A stretch of DNA of 64,000 nt from contig WHVY01000005.1 of assembly GCA_022266195.1 (NCBI GenBank), forward strand, positions 6,510,001 to 6,574,000. Reading direction: 5' to 3'. This DNA comes from Tetranychus cinnabarinus (Eukaryota; Arthropoda; Arachnida; Trombidiformes; Tetranychidae). The position numbers were made by a program, and so were the translations under genes. Below are positions 1 to 10,912 of this stretch, piece by piece (the first letter of the stretch is position 1; each line of letters opens with the position of its first letter). The notes below the pieces were generated by a model. That model was not told the origin of the DNA, did not search any database, and saw only the letters and a program-made list of their open reading frames with translations.

Positions 1-342
1 GTTCGAGACTCAATATTTCGAGAATGGCATCACTTACAATAACCATTCTTTGATCAATCATTTGATTTTATTATGGACTATGATTTACTGAAATATTAAA
101 TCATCAAAGATCCTACGAATAAAGTTATAGCATTGTGTCGCTTATGTCGTCAGATTTGAGTTTAGTTTATAAAGATAAATGGTTATTCTTATCTGTTATA
201 AAGATATTCATTATTAGATGAAACAATCCTGATTTTTTTAAGTATTCAGGCATTCTATGTTATAGTCGATAGTACAATCTAATGTTTAGTCAAAGAATGG
301 TTATTGTAGGTGATGCCATTCTCGAAATATTGAGTCTCGAAC
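1..342. mobile_element. MITE-like element with 53-bp terminal inverted repeats
   Basis: Bases 1-53 are the reverse complement of bases 290-342 with one mismatch. The 236 bp between them is AT-rich and has no open frame. Long terminal inverted repeats around a short non-coding interior are typical of non-autonomous DNA transposons (MITEs). The left repeat begins exactly at the window edge, so the true outer boundary and any target-site duplication cannot be seen. A family was not assigned. Confidence 0.65.
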
Positions 343-1445
343 TTTTTAGGTTAATGACCAATATCGAGAGAACTGTTGATAGATCGGAAAATTGAGTTGG
401 TACATGATGTGTACAAATAGTTTTTATGGACCAAAAATAAGTTTCATCTCTCTAAATATTATGGTCACAGAATGCGACACGTTTAATTCAAAATCGAACT
501 GATCTGTTTTACGGAAAAAATAAAATTTTATTGCATAAATTAAGTCCGATTTCTGGTTCTCCATCAAATTTTACATCAGTTAAAATGATTTCATGAAAAA
601 ATCTGCTGCCATTATTGTACTAAATAAGGTCGAAGTTTAAACTTTGGACTTTATTTTATCAATAATTGTCGATCGGAGAAAATTTTTAATAGCACTAACG
701 GACTCAGTTTTAATAACTCTACAAACTAACAGAATCTAAAATTGAAAGAAGTTTATTTTTAGCCGTTATTGATCATTTGTTTTACAGTAACTCTGTCGAT
801 TTGTTTATAAACTTGATAATTGTGCTAAGTAAGTAATACAATGCAATAACTTTTTCTTTATGATCTTGAATAATTTAATATTTAAAAAAATTATAGCTCA
901 TAATGCAATCTAATAATTTGTCGAAAAATGGTTATTGTAATTGATGCCATTCTCGAAATATTTGGGTTCAAAGTTTTAAGGCCGATGGCCAAAATCAAGA
1001 ACATCGTTGATATCTCAGAAAAAATATTTAGTTCACGATGTGTGCAAATTGTTTTTATGGACCGATAATAAGTTTTAGCTCTCTATCTCTTAATGTCACA
1101 GAATGCGACAGGTTAAATCGAAAATCGAACTGATCTATTTTACGGAAAATAAAAAGTTTTATTTCTTAAAATAAGTCCATTTTCTGGTTTTTTATCAAAT
1201 TGTACATCAGCAAAATGCATTTCATGAAAAAAAGAGTTTCCATTATTGTACAAAATGGATTCGAAGTTTCAACTTTGGACTCGATTTTATCGATAACTGT
1301 CCATCTGAGAAACTTTTGAATAGCACTACAGGATTCAGTTTTTATTTCTCTACAAACTAACAGAGTCTAAAATCCAAAGAAATCCATTTTTACCCGTTTT
1401 TGCCCATTTGTCTTGAAGTAGTTGTATCAATTTGTGTCAAGTTGT
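290..1445 (+). repeat. Tandem direct repeat of the MITE arm and its flank
   Basis: The segment from about 290 to 830 recurs diverged at about 918 to 1445, an offset near 630 bp. Shared landmarks include the right inverted-repeat arm (295 and 923), the stretch around 'cacagaatgcgaca' (about 465 and 1095) and 'ctctacaaactaaca' (about 717 and 1350). The second unit keeps only one arm, so it is a degenerate copy. A third fragment is seen near 1705-1760. There is no coding frame. Confidence 0.7.
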
Positions 1446-2004
1446 GTATAAATGTGTTATTTGTGCCTTTTGAGCAACAAACATCAAACTTACTTCAAAG
1501 CAAGTGAAAGAGTTTCCTGTCAAGTTGGTTGAGCACCATATGCAGTGTTGGTCCGTTCAATTTGACGCTGAAAGACAACCTCAACAAATGGGCTTTCATA
1601 AGTTAACTCTGTATATGCAAAAAATATCAAATCAATTTTAAATTAAGATCAAAAATGATGCAAGTTACACTAACAAATGCTTTTACCTCAAAGCTCATAA
1701 AGAATTTTTTTGCCGTTTTTGACCATTCGTGGCGATTTGTGCATACATGTGACGATTATGTTGATCTTTATATTAATAGTAACAAACAGAATATTGAATG
1801 AAGATAAACGATTTATGAAAGCGAGTGGAATAACTAACCTAAATAATATTAAGATTATAAATAAAGGATAAAATGATTGCGACAAACATAAAACACGAAC
1901 TACTGATTTTTATCGAATCTACTATCATTTAGCTGAGATTATTCTTTAATAACATAAAATTCCATGATTTTCCTGTAATAACTTTAATTGGGTTTCTTTC
2001 ATTG
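1446..2004. other. Intergenic, no gene seen
   Basis: AT-rich sequence upstream of the first translocase gene. It holds a degenerate third copy of the end of the tandem repeat near 1705-1760. No splice-supported coding frame was found. Confidence 0.5.
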
Positions 2005-2282
2005 AAATCATTAGTTTGAGTTTTGTTGTGCAGACAATTATTTAACTAATTTACCCTTTTTGCTTATAATCTACTTCTCCGAGTGATTTAGGTCCTCTCA
2101 ATAAAAATTAGTCAAAATGCCTATCGATATGGTATCGTTTGCTAAAGATTTTATGGCCGGTGGTATTTCTGCAGCCATTTCCAAAACCGCTGTAGCTCCA
2201 ATTGAGAGAATCAAGCTTCTATTACAAGTTCAACATGCTTCTAAACAAATTGCCGAAGCTCAACGATACAAGGGTGAGTAAT
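2005..2282 (+). repeat. Near-identical 5' block shared by the two translocase genes
   Basis: Bases 2005-2282 match 5393-5670 with a single difference that I can see. The block covers about 110 bp of leader, the whole first coding exon and the first bases of intron 1. Outside it, upstream DNA and the intron bodies do not align by eye. Such sharp edges, with a non-coding leader as similar as the exon, point to recent duplication or gene conversion. Confidence 0.8.
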
Positions 2283-3349
2283 CAAGAGTACTGACCTTTA
2301 CTCTTTAGTTAAAGTTATGTCTTTCAACATCTTCTAATTTATTTTATTATCAGCTCATTAAAGACACTAAATACTCTGTTAGATTCTTGCTAAAGATTCG
2401 CAATCTTTGGCAAAATCAGAGGTGACTTCGCCTTGAAATACATCCGATAATAAGAGAAGGGATTCAAGATATTAATATGAACAAATTCATTGTTATTTTC
2501 ATTGTTTATTTCAATTTATTATAATAGGTATTGTGGATGCTGCTGTTCGGATTCCAAGAGTTCTTAGTTTCTGGAGAGGAAATTTGGCTAATGTTATTCG
2601 GTATTTTCCAACTCAAGCGCTACATTTTGCTTTCAAAGATAAATACAAGCAAATTTTCCTCGGAGGAGTAGACAAGAATAAGCAATTCTGGAGATATTTC
2701 GCCGGTAATTTAGCTTCTGGTGGAGCTGCTGGTGCAACATCATTATGTTTCGTATATCCACTTGATTTTGCTCGTACTCGATTGGCTGCTGATGTTGGTA
2801 AACCTGGTACTCAAAGACAATTCAATGGATTAGTCGATTGTATTAGCAAGACTCTAAAATCTGATGGATACTTAGGTCTTTACAGAGGTTTCGTTTGTTC
2901 TGTCCAAGGTGCTATAGTCTACCGGTAAGTTCATCCCTTCAAAATATTTACTTTTCTAATATAAATACAGAAAATCTCAGTACATTTCTAATCTTTATCC
3001 TTTCCATCTTAGCGGCGCTTATTTCGGTATCTATGACACTGCCAAGGGTATGTTACCAGATCCCAAGAAGACACCAATTGTCATCTCATGGCTTATTGCC
3101 CAAGCTGTAACAACTGTATCTGGAGTTATTTCATATCCATTTGATACCGTGCGTCGGCGAATGATGATGCAAAGTGGTTTACCTCCTGCAGAACGAATGT
3201 ACAAGAGCACAGCACATTGTTGGGGAAAGATTGCTAAAACTGAAGGTTCAAAGGCTTTCTTCAAGGGAGCTTTGTCTAATGTATTAAGAGGAACTGGTGG
3301 AGCTTTCGTATTAGTGTTATACGACGAGATCAAGGTTTTACTTGGTTAA
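2117..3349 (+). CDS. ANT: ADP/ATP translocase, copy 1 (diverged)
   Basis: This is a mitochondrial inner-membrane carrier that exchanges matrix ATP for cytosolic ADP (SLC25 family). Exons are 2117-2273, 2528-2924 and 3013-3349, giving 296 residues. Three carrier repeats are visible through PIERIK, PLDFAR and PFDTVR, and the translocase signature RRRMMM lies near the C-terminus. Compared with copy 2 it lacks three codons (EQG, residues 64-66 of copy 2) in the first matrix loop, just before the FWRG motif. It also carries H for N in the ALNFAF motif and YRGAY for YRAAY. The frame is otherwise intact and the introns have consensus ends, so it may be expressed. It could be a specialised isoform or an early stage of decay. 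Family assignment is certain; activity is uncertain. Confidence 0.93.
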
Positions 3350-4658
3350 ACGAAAAGCAAGTCTTTTTGTCGCTGAAGTCAGCTAGTTGATTTATCGTTT
3401 AACCATTTGTATTTAAATTACAAATTTCTGGTGAGTCAATTATGTTAAATTAGTTAATTTTGAATATTGTATGCACAAAATTTTAATTTATATCATTGAA
3501 AACACAACTTACTAATAGCTTACTCAAACAAGAGTTTGCTGCTGGCAATGTCAAGAAGAGGCTTTATAAAAGCATTTGTTCAAACAAGTTCAATTAACTG
3601 GGAAGCTTTTTGTGATAAATAGCAATTCAGCGATTGTGAATAAATTAAAGTGTAAAATATTGACTTACATGATGTGTAAATAAGCTATTTCAAGTTACTG
3701 ACATTACCTCGTACTTTGCTGCAGTTTTATGTATCATTTTCAATGAATTTTGATCTGTTATTTTTTTATTTGCTTCGGGTTCAATGTATCTTTGGATAAT
3801 TAAGAAGGCAAATTATCATACGCTAATTAAAAATTTACTTGTTTTCAACTTTATTAATTCGATTCAAATAAATTTAACGATTAAAATTCGATCATTTGAT
3901 TATAATCCAAACGATGCAGTATGAAGGTTTATGAAATTCTGATCAAATGCAATAGTTGATCAAAGTTGAGCCGAATGAATCAACCAATAGTTACAAAAAT
4001 CAACGGTGTGATTCAATGATTGCTCGATTCCCACGATTTGGCAAATCATTAAAAACTTATGAAAATATAAATGATTTGTTTGGTTAACACTTTAAAGGAT
4101 TTACTAAAGTACTGAAATTTTGCGATTTTTAGCTCAGTTTTGGCTTATTTTTGCAGGTTTAGTTAAGGGTTGGCTTAAGAAAAGGGTAAAGTTTAGCAGC
4201 TTTAACCCAAAAACTAATCAATACGTTAATATAATAATGCTATTTGAAAGATTGACCTGTGAACTTGGCCAATAAAAAGGCTTCTTGACGCCAATAATGA
4301 TTTAAAGAGTCAAGATGGCAGCTAATATGTCTTCACTTCTCTATCTTTCAAGTAAATTCACTCATAGTTTAGCTTCCAATTTGCAATTTACAAGTTTATT
4401 TGTTTAAAATTCAATTAGCATCAGATTACTGTTTTACAAAGTAAAGTTGCCGCATGAGTCTCACTATTTAAACCAAACTCAACTTCGTTCTTTTCTATCA
4501 GTCATCTTCTCTTCTCATTTGCAACAATGTTTCTCTTCTCTTTCCTTTTTCCAAATCTCTTTCAACTTTGAACTTTAAACTATTGTCTAAAACTGTTTAA
4601 TTTAAATAAAAAATAAAGTACTGGGTTATTGGTTATTTCATTTTGATTAAGCCAAATC
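3350..4658. other. Intergenic, no gene seen
   Basis: AT-rich sequence holding the 3' region of translocase copy 1. A possible AATAAA polyadenylation signal lies near 3639. The pyrimidine-rich stretch around 4480-4570 could be the promoter or leader of the small gene at 4659. Confidence 0.5.
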
Positions 4659-4984
4659 ATGGTTGACCATTTTCTTGGTCTCTTAACCCGTCGCCATTCT
4701 AATCGTTCCAAGTCACCTTATTCACGTATAAGCAGCGTCAAGAGACAGTTGATTATTACAGCTTATGAAAACTATCTTCCTGAGGATAAAATCGTCTTTT
4801 ACTTCAACATTCCTAAATCTACATTTCGAGCCATTAGAGATATTTGGTTGGAGGAAAAAATAAGGTATGTTTACAGTTTGTTGCAAAATATTGAGTTAAT
4901 TTGATGCTATGTTTTGTTTGCCATTAAACGAGTTGATGGGTTTATATTAGAAAACCAGGAGATGAACCTTTTTTGATTGAATAA
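4659..4984 (+). CDS. Small helix-turn-helix-like protein, function unknown
   Basis: A two-exon gene (4659-4864 and 4951-4984, intron 86 bp, GT..AG) encodes 79 residues; the downstream exon continues the frame and stops at TAA. I do not recognise the protein. Residues about 28-65 have the pattern of a transposase-type or psq-type helix-turn-helix: a basic start, then ITAYENYL, a second helix, and FNIPKSTFRAI as the recognition-helix region. The N-terminal 27 residues are rich in Arg, Ser and Lys. It lies between the two translocase copies on the same strand, with no sequence link to them. A domesticated or decayed DNA-transposon HTH is the likeliest origin. No catalytic domain follows. Expression is unproven. 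Confidence 0.5.
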
Positions 4985-5392
4985 TAGTTAGATAATTGAG
5001 ATTAAATTCAAAGTTTCAAGGAATATCAATGTCTAATCAAGATACAATTGACTCTTGAATAACTTTTGTTTGACTTCTTGATAATTAGGGCAATCCTCAA
5101 TGAACTTGTAACTCTTTTTTTGGCATAAAATACATTGATGTCACAGATTTCCAGAGCCTCATATCCTAAGGAATAATGTGAATAGATGTAGAGTGAAATA
5201 TTAGTAAAGAGAGGAAGAGTAAAATTCAAGGTTCTGAATGTATAAATTGTATATTGAATTGTAGCCAAGGTTTTATAATTGTGTTCAAATCAAATCAAAG
5301 CAAAATTTACTTCTTTATTAGTTTATTATGTTACCACTAGAGGACACAGTCAACTTCCTGGAAAGATATTCTGGTTGTCTTCCTCTCATTTA
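4985..5392. other. Intergenic, no gene seen
   Basis: AT-rich spacer between the small HTH-like gene and the conserved leader of translocase copy 2. The open frame on the minus strand here is low complexity and has no splice or family support. Confidence 0.5.
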
Positions 5393-5504
5393 AAATCATT
5401 AGTTTGAGTTTTGTTGTGCAGACAATTATTTAACTAATTTACCCTTTTTGTTTATAATCTACTTCTCCGAGTGATTTAGGTCCTCTCAATAAAAATTAGT
5501 CAAA

Positions 5505-7015
5505 ATGCCTATCGATATGGTATCGTTTGCTAAAGATTTTATGGCCGGTGGTATTTCTGCAGCCATTTCCAAAACCGCTGTAGCTCCAATTGAGAGAATC
5601 AAGCTTCTATTACAAGTTCAACATGCTTCTAAACAAATTGCCGAAGCTCAACGATACAAGGGTGAGTAATTAACAATTGATCTATCCAAAGGATGAAAAT
5701 TCTGAACCATTTTATACTCTAAAAAAATAGACTAGCTTACATTCTTGGTTTAAATCATTCTGCCTATGTGGCTATGAGTCTGTTACTCAATAGAAATAGT
5801 AGGGGCTACTTTTTATGTGTCTCTTTTGTCTACTATCATTTTAATCTTCACCCTTTTATTCATTATTATTATAATTTAAAAGTTAACTTCAGAGTAAGAT
5901 ATAATTTCATATTTCGCCTTAATATATTTAGTATCCTGACATTAAATGTCATATTAGAGATGAACAGCTTGAGGTTAAATCAAAGGTGACTTTGACCTTG
6001 AATTAAGAGATGATGACTTATATCTAGAAAAGGCTTGGTATCTAGAGAAATATCTTTAATAGATTCATATTTGTCGGTTTCTTAAATAGTCTTTTCACAT
6101 CTTCACACATCCATCTACAGAAATGAAAATCTTTTTAATGTCAACTAATTTTTTTACCGTTTCAATTTTACATAATAGGTATTATCGATGCTGCTGTTCG
6201 AATTCCAAGAGAACAAGGTTTCCTTAGTTTCTGGAGAGGAAATTTGGCTAATGTTATCCGTTATTTCCCAACTCAAGCTCTTAACTTTGCTTTCAAGGAC
6301 AAATATAAGCAAGTTTTCCTCGGAGGAGTAGACAAGAATAAGCAATTCTGGAGATATTTCGCCGGTAATTTAGCTTCTGGTGGAGCTGCTGGTGCAACAT
6401 CATTATGTTTCGTATATCCACTTGATTTTGCTCGTACTCGATTGGCTGCCGATGTCGGTAAAGCCGGTGGTACTAGACAATACAATGGTTTAGTAGATTG
6501 TATTGGTAAAACCTTAAAATCTGATGGTTACTTGGGTCTTTACAGAGGTTTTGTTGTATCTGTCCAAGGTATCATTATCTACCGGTAAGTTTATTTCAAT
6601 TGTTATATTTTAGTTTTTTTGGTTAAATATATTTCAACATCATTAATATAATTTATTTCTTATTTCTGTGTAAAATTTTAGAGCTGCTTACTTCGGTTTC
6701 TTTGACACTGCCAAGGGTATGTTACCAGATCCCAAGAAGACACCAATTGTCATCTCATGGCTTATTGCCCAAGCTGTAACAACTGTATCTGGAGTTATTT
6801 CATATCCATTTGATACTGTACGTCGGCGAATGATGATGCAAAGTGGTTTACCTCCTGCAGAACGAATGTACAAGAGCACAGCACATTGTTGGGGAAAGAT
6901 CGCTAAAACTGAAGGTTCAAAGGCTTTCTTCAAGGGAGCTTTGTCTAATGTATTAAGAGGAACTGGTGGAGCTTTCGTATTAGTGTTATATGATGAAATC
7001 AAGGCTTTACTTTAA
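5505..7015 (+). CDS. ANT: ADP/ATP translocase, copy 2 (canonical)
   Basis: Exons 5505-5661, 6179-6584 and 6682-7015 encode 298 residues, the usual length for the mitochondrial ADP/ATP carrier. It swaps ADP and ATP across the inner mitochondrial membrane. The three SLC25 repeats each show the PX[DE]XX[KR] motif (PIERIK, PLDFAR, PFDTVR), and RRRMMM is at residues 235-240. The first matrix loop keeps EQGFLSFWRG. The start is supported by the family-typical N-terminus leading into FAKDFMAGG. Intron positions match copy 1, but intron 1 is 517 bp against 254 bp and does not align. Several exon stretches are nearly identical to copy 1 while neighbouring stretches differ. This looks like the functional housekeeping copy. 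AATAAA at 7303 is a possible polyadenylation signal. Confidence 0.97.
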
Positions 7016-8752
7016 GTACATATTAAATTAGGGATATTTTGATTTGGTGGACAAGACCATCTTCGTAAAACGAAAAAGCTCGTAATCATTATCTCCGTTT
7101 AAGAAACAAACCATAAAAAAATCGTAAAATTCTAAAGCGACTTTTATTGCAATTCCAATGTTCATTATTGAATTCGAGTGAAAGTTCATTCTATTATTTA
7201 CCACTTCTCTAACTTCTTGTTTTTCCAATAGCCGCTGTTAATACATCATTCAGCATACCGCCCATCAGCACCTCACTCGATGAATCTTAATTTAAAATCG
7301 TAAATAAATTCAACATTGGTTTACAGTTGTTTGTTATCTTCATTTATCTGCGTGTACAAACCAGGGGAAGTGATATCTATTCGAGTATTGATAATCTCTG
7401 TTGAAAGTGGATTAATCAAAATTTTTCAGCTTTTGTTACAACTTCCACTTTCTAATTATACTTCTTGGCAGCTCATTTTGTTTCATTGGTATTAGGCCAA
7501 TTTACTCCCATAAGATCCAACCTTGTAACAATTTATTAAGGTTATTCGCTTTTTACCTATTTATTCCTATCATTCATAGAAGTGAGTACAATTTGCCACA
7601 ATACTTTCATTGATGCCCTTGCCAGTTAATTATGTGCCTCTTTGCTACAAATCTCATCTGATTATATTTTCATTTTTTCGTATCATAATGACTCAACCTT
7701 TTTCTTGATTGTTATAGCTTTGATAACCTTAAATTTCCATCAGTTGCTCAATAAGCCTCAACAGTGTGTTTTATATCGAAAATGTCAAATTACTTAATGA
7801 GTACAATTTCAAGCAACCTTTTAGTTCACCCTCTTAAGATCTATTCGATAAATCAACTAGAATAGGTTAAATAATTATCAAATTAACCTTTGCAATCCTT
7901 AAAGCTGATACTTTACTCTTCAAAGTTTGAAGTCACACCAGTTAGATAATTCTTCACTATCAAGTGCTTATCAATATTAGCTCATCTTGATTTTTTATTG
8001 GCCAATTAAATAATTAACCCGATTAATTCAACCTTGAATTAACTTATCATCTGGCTGGTTTCGAGTAGTGTAATATTAATTCTTCATAGGTAAATGTAAC
8101 AATGAATATGTATGCATTAATCTAAAGTAACAATCTTATTATAAACTAGGCGTTTCTTTTTATTGATTTAATATCAATTTTTTTACTTTTCTTTGGCCTC
8201 CTCCAATACTCTTTCCATCTATTTGGTCATATTACCCATTACCCAAAGCCACTTTACCGTTTTTCGAATAAGGTCAATATGAGCTTTCCGATTAAAATAA
8301 TGAGGTTCTGAAATTGGTGGATGTGTAAATTGGCTGGTAGAAAAGAGGGTGGAAAAAGTTGGTCCCTTTTTATCAAAATCAATGTAAAAATCACTTTTTT
8401 AAATAAAAAGGGCTATCAATCAACTCAAGCTGATTGAAATCCACCTCTTTATACAACAAATTCAATCATCTGACACAATTGAAAAGCAAAAGTATCAAAA
8501 TCCAGTCAATGTACAGAGTATTATCAGCCCTCACTTTCAAGAGGATTGATTGGTTGGCTTTCAACAAATGTAAAATTAAAAATCGAACTGTTGTTTTATG
8601 CTCACAAAAACAAACAACTAAATCAATATTAAAAAAGTAATCTATACAATTTGACTTTTGCGCTTTTTTTCAAGTTTAAAATTAACGCCTTGTTAGTCAC
8701 AAGTCTCTCTAAATACTGTTGACTGTTTTTGTTATGCTCTAACGTCTTTAAG
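7016..8752. other. Intergenic, no gene seen
   Basis: AT-rich sequence containing the 3' region of translocase copy 2 and the upstream region of KXD1. The open frames here (for example 8434-8640) are low-complexity, have no recognisable domain and lack splice support. Confidence 0.5.
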
Positions 8753-9701
8753 ATGAATTCATCTGATGAACATTCCAAGCAAGGAGAACCTCAAACACAT
8801 GAAGAACCTGAACCAATATCGACCGAAGAAAGACAACCTTTTGTTAATAGTCTACTAAACCTGATCGATCAAAACAAAATTGATGGAATCATTGATACCC
8901 AAAGACACATGTAAGTAAACATTTGTTTTAACCTATCTTTACATCTTTTGAAGACTTTTGACAAGAGAGAAATTGTATTTGACATCTATTATTTTGTAAG
9001 CCTCTACTCAATTTTATTTTAATTAATTATTTACTTTGTCTCTTCACCAGGATGGCAAGATTTGAAAAAACTAATGAAATGCTGGTCAATTGTAATGCCC
9101 TTTCACTTTCTCGATATGAAACTGCTATGAAGGAAGTTAAACGAATGAGCCAAAATTTGGGAGAAATGAAGAAGGATTTAGATTACATTTTCAAACGAGT
9201 TAAATTTATTAGAACGAAATACAATCAGCAACACCCGGAAGCTTTTAAATGTAAGTAGACAATTAATAATATCATTGGAAAAGGGAAATGCATATTTAGT
9301 GATGATAGTCATAACATCGATAGTAAGTTCATGAATTAAATCTGGAATAATTAACGCTTTGGGTGTTTAATCCTCATTTCCTTGTTTCTTGGTCCATGGA
9401 CATCTCGCTTAAATCAAGATTAAAGCTATAAAATTACCTATTAGATTTTTTACATTCACTATTGTCAGATGAATTTTTTATATGATAGTTACATGTAGCT
9501 GCAGGTCCATTGCTCATTTTCCCATTGAGTTTCGCTCTTTTAATTTCTGTAAAATTGACAAATGTAACATTCATAATGATAATAATTTAAATATAAATTT
9601 GATAATTTGAACAATACTAATATGCATCTGTTTCAATTTAAATTTTAGCGCTGATGAACAAAGGTAATCAATTGGATGAAGAAGAGGATGAGGAATCTTG
9701 A
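8753..9701 (+). CDS. KXD1: KxDL motif-containing protein (BORC subunit)
   Basis: Exons 8753-8910, 9051-9250 and 9649-9701 encode 136 residues. KXD1 is a small coiled-coil subunit of the BORC complex, which recruits ARL8 to lysosomes and links them to kinesin. The diagnostic segment RFEKTNEML starts at residue 56 and the KxDL motif is KKDL at 93-96, followed by the conserved QQHPEAF. The N-terminal 30 residues are acidic and family-variable, and the last 10 are almost all Glu and Asp. The ATG at 8753 is the first in-frame ATG; the frame extends further only through a non-ATG codon. It is convergent with TMEM65, 333 bp apart. Confidence 0.92.
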
Positions 9702-10034
9702 TGGAACTGACCAAACTAAAATACATCAAAATAATATTGGGTTTGAACCAGCGAAAAAATTAAAGAGATGATAAAAGCTGGACGCAGTTGCGGATGGTTT
9801 TTAGTTATGAATGTGCATGTTGTGTTTGTAAAGAGTTAATCGAATAAGTCTTTAAGAGAATGATTCATAATTTGGCTTATCGTCACAATTGCTGAACAAT
9901 CTTTTGAGTGATGGCTAGGTTAATGCCACTTGTCCTTTATCTCTATTAAAATCTTTAAAACAAGATGGAAACAAAGCGACAAGCAAATTTTGCTATAACT
10001 TTTATCAGATCTTGGTGTCTTTGGGTTTCCATGT
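9702..10034. other. Convergent intergenic spacer
   Basis: This 333-bp stretch lies between the stop codons of KXD1 (plus) and TMEM65 (minus) and must hold both 3' untranslated regions. No coding frame was seen. Confidence 0.55.
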
Positions 10035-10912
10035 TTATGTTGCTGCTGGTTCTTCTATTGCCTTGGAATTTTTGGAATTTTCATTGGAGTAAAATAACAG
10101 TGGGCTCATGCCGAGAAAACATCCGATCAAGATGCCAATAACCCGTCCGATTTGAACGCTTAAACGAGTTCGTAACATATCAGTCTGAGCTGGCGTCAAT
10201 TTTGGATAAGTAACACCGATCTTATTGGCTAGTGTTTCAACATACCAAGCTGACCCTATTCCAGCCACATCTGATATAGCATTTCCAAGGGCAGCAGCAG
10301 CCATGGTTGAAATACCTGAAGGAGCAGAAAAAACAATAGATTTTAAGTACTCTCAAGAATCTTAATTGCCATAAAATGAATTGACTATTGTACACAAATT
10401 GACGGAATGGACAAAGTTTTGTCTATATCCATTTATTAAAGAAATTTTGTAAAAGAAATTGAAATATAGCGAAATTTTCCAAGATATTGTATTTAATTTA
10501 AAAAAAACTCACCAAAAGCGACTCCAAGTGTAGTATCAATATATTCACCCGCAAGAATCATAATAAAATTATCAAGAAAACCAAATCCAATGAAAGGAAG
10601 TGATTGATGAAAGGCAATTTGACGCATTTGTTTAGAGTTTGGTGGAATCACGTTAACAGACTGAGATCCTTTATCTGGTAAAATTAATTCTCGTCTTTTA
10701 GATAACTCTTGCATCAACATATCTTGCTCTTTGGTGCCAAGTAGATCAACAAATGTTTTGACCCCATCGGGCTCTGTTAAAAAGGACCCTGTCTTATAAT
10801 AAGCAGTTTGTTTAAAGGTTAACTTATACCCAACATTTGAGAGTAGTTTTTTAGCTAAAAAATTTTGGTTTCCCAGCTGACCAAGATTTCGAATCACTTG
10901 GATAGTTTTCAT
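10035..10912 (-). CDS. TMEM65: TMEM65 family mitochondrial inner-membrane protein
   Basis: Two exons on the minus strand (10912-10513, then 10315-10035) encode 226 residues, close to the usual 240 for the family. TMEM65 is a mitochondrial inner-membrane protein implicated in mitochondrial Na+/Ca2+ exchange. The family core is clear: LPFIGFGFLDN at residues 105-115, then AGEYID, then across the splice junction GISTMAAAALGNAISDVAGIG, and a final membrane segment GRVIGILIGCFLGMSPL. Three hydrophobic segments are visible. The N-terminal 35 residues are basic and lack acidic residues, consistent with a mitochondrial targeting peptide. The tail is charged and short. No break or oddity was found. 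Confidence 0.93.

Noticed and set aside
3031..3333. 100-codon minus-strand ORF under translocase copy 1 exon 3 (and its twin at 6688-7002)
   Set aside because: It is the exact antisense of the conserved carrier exon in both paralogs; the plus-strand carrier explains the sequence.
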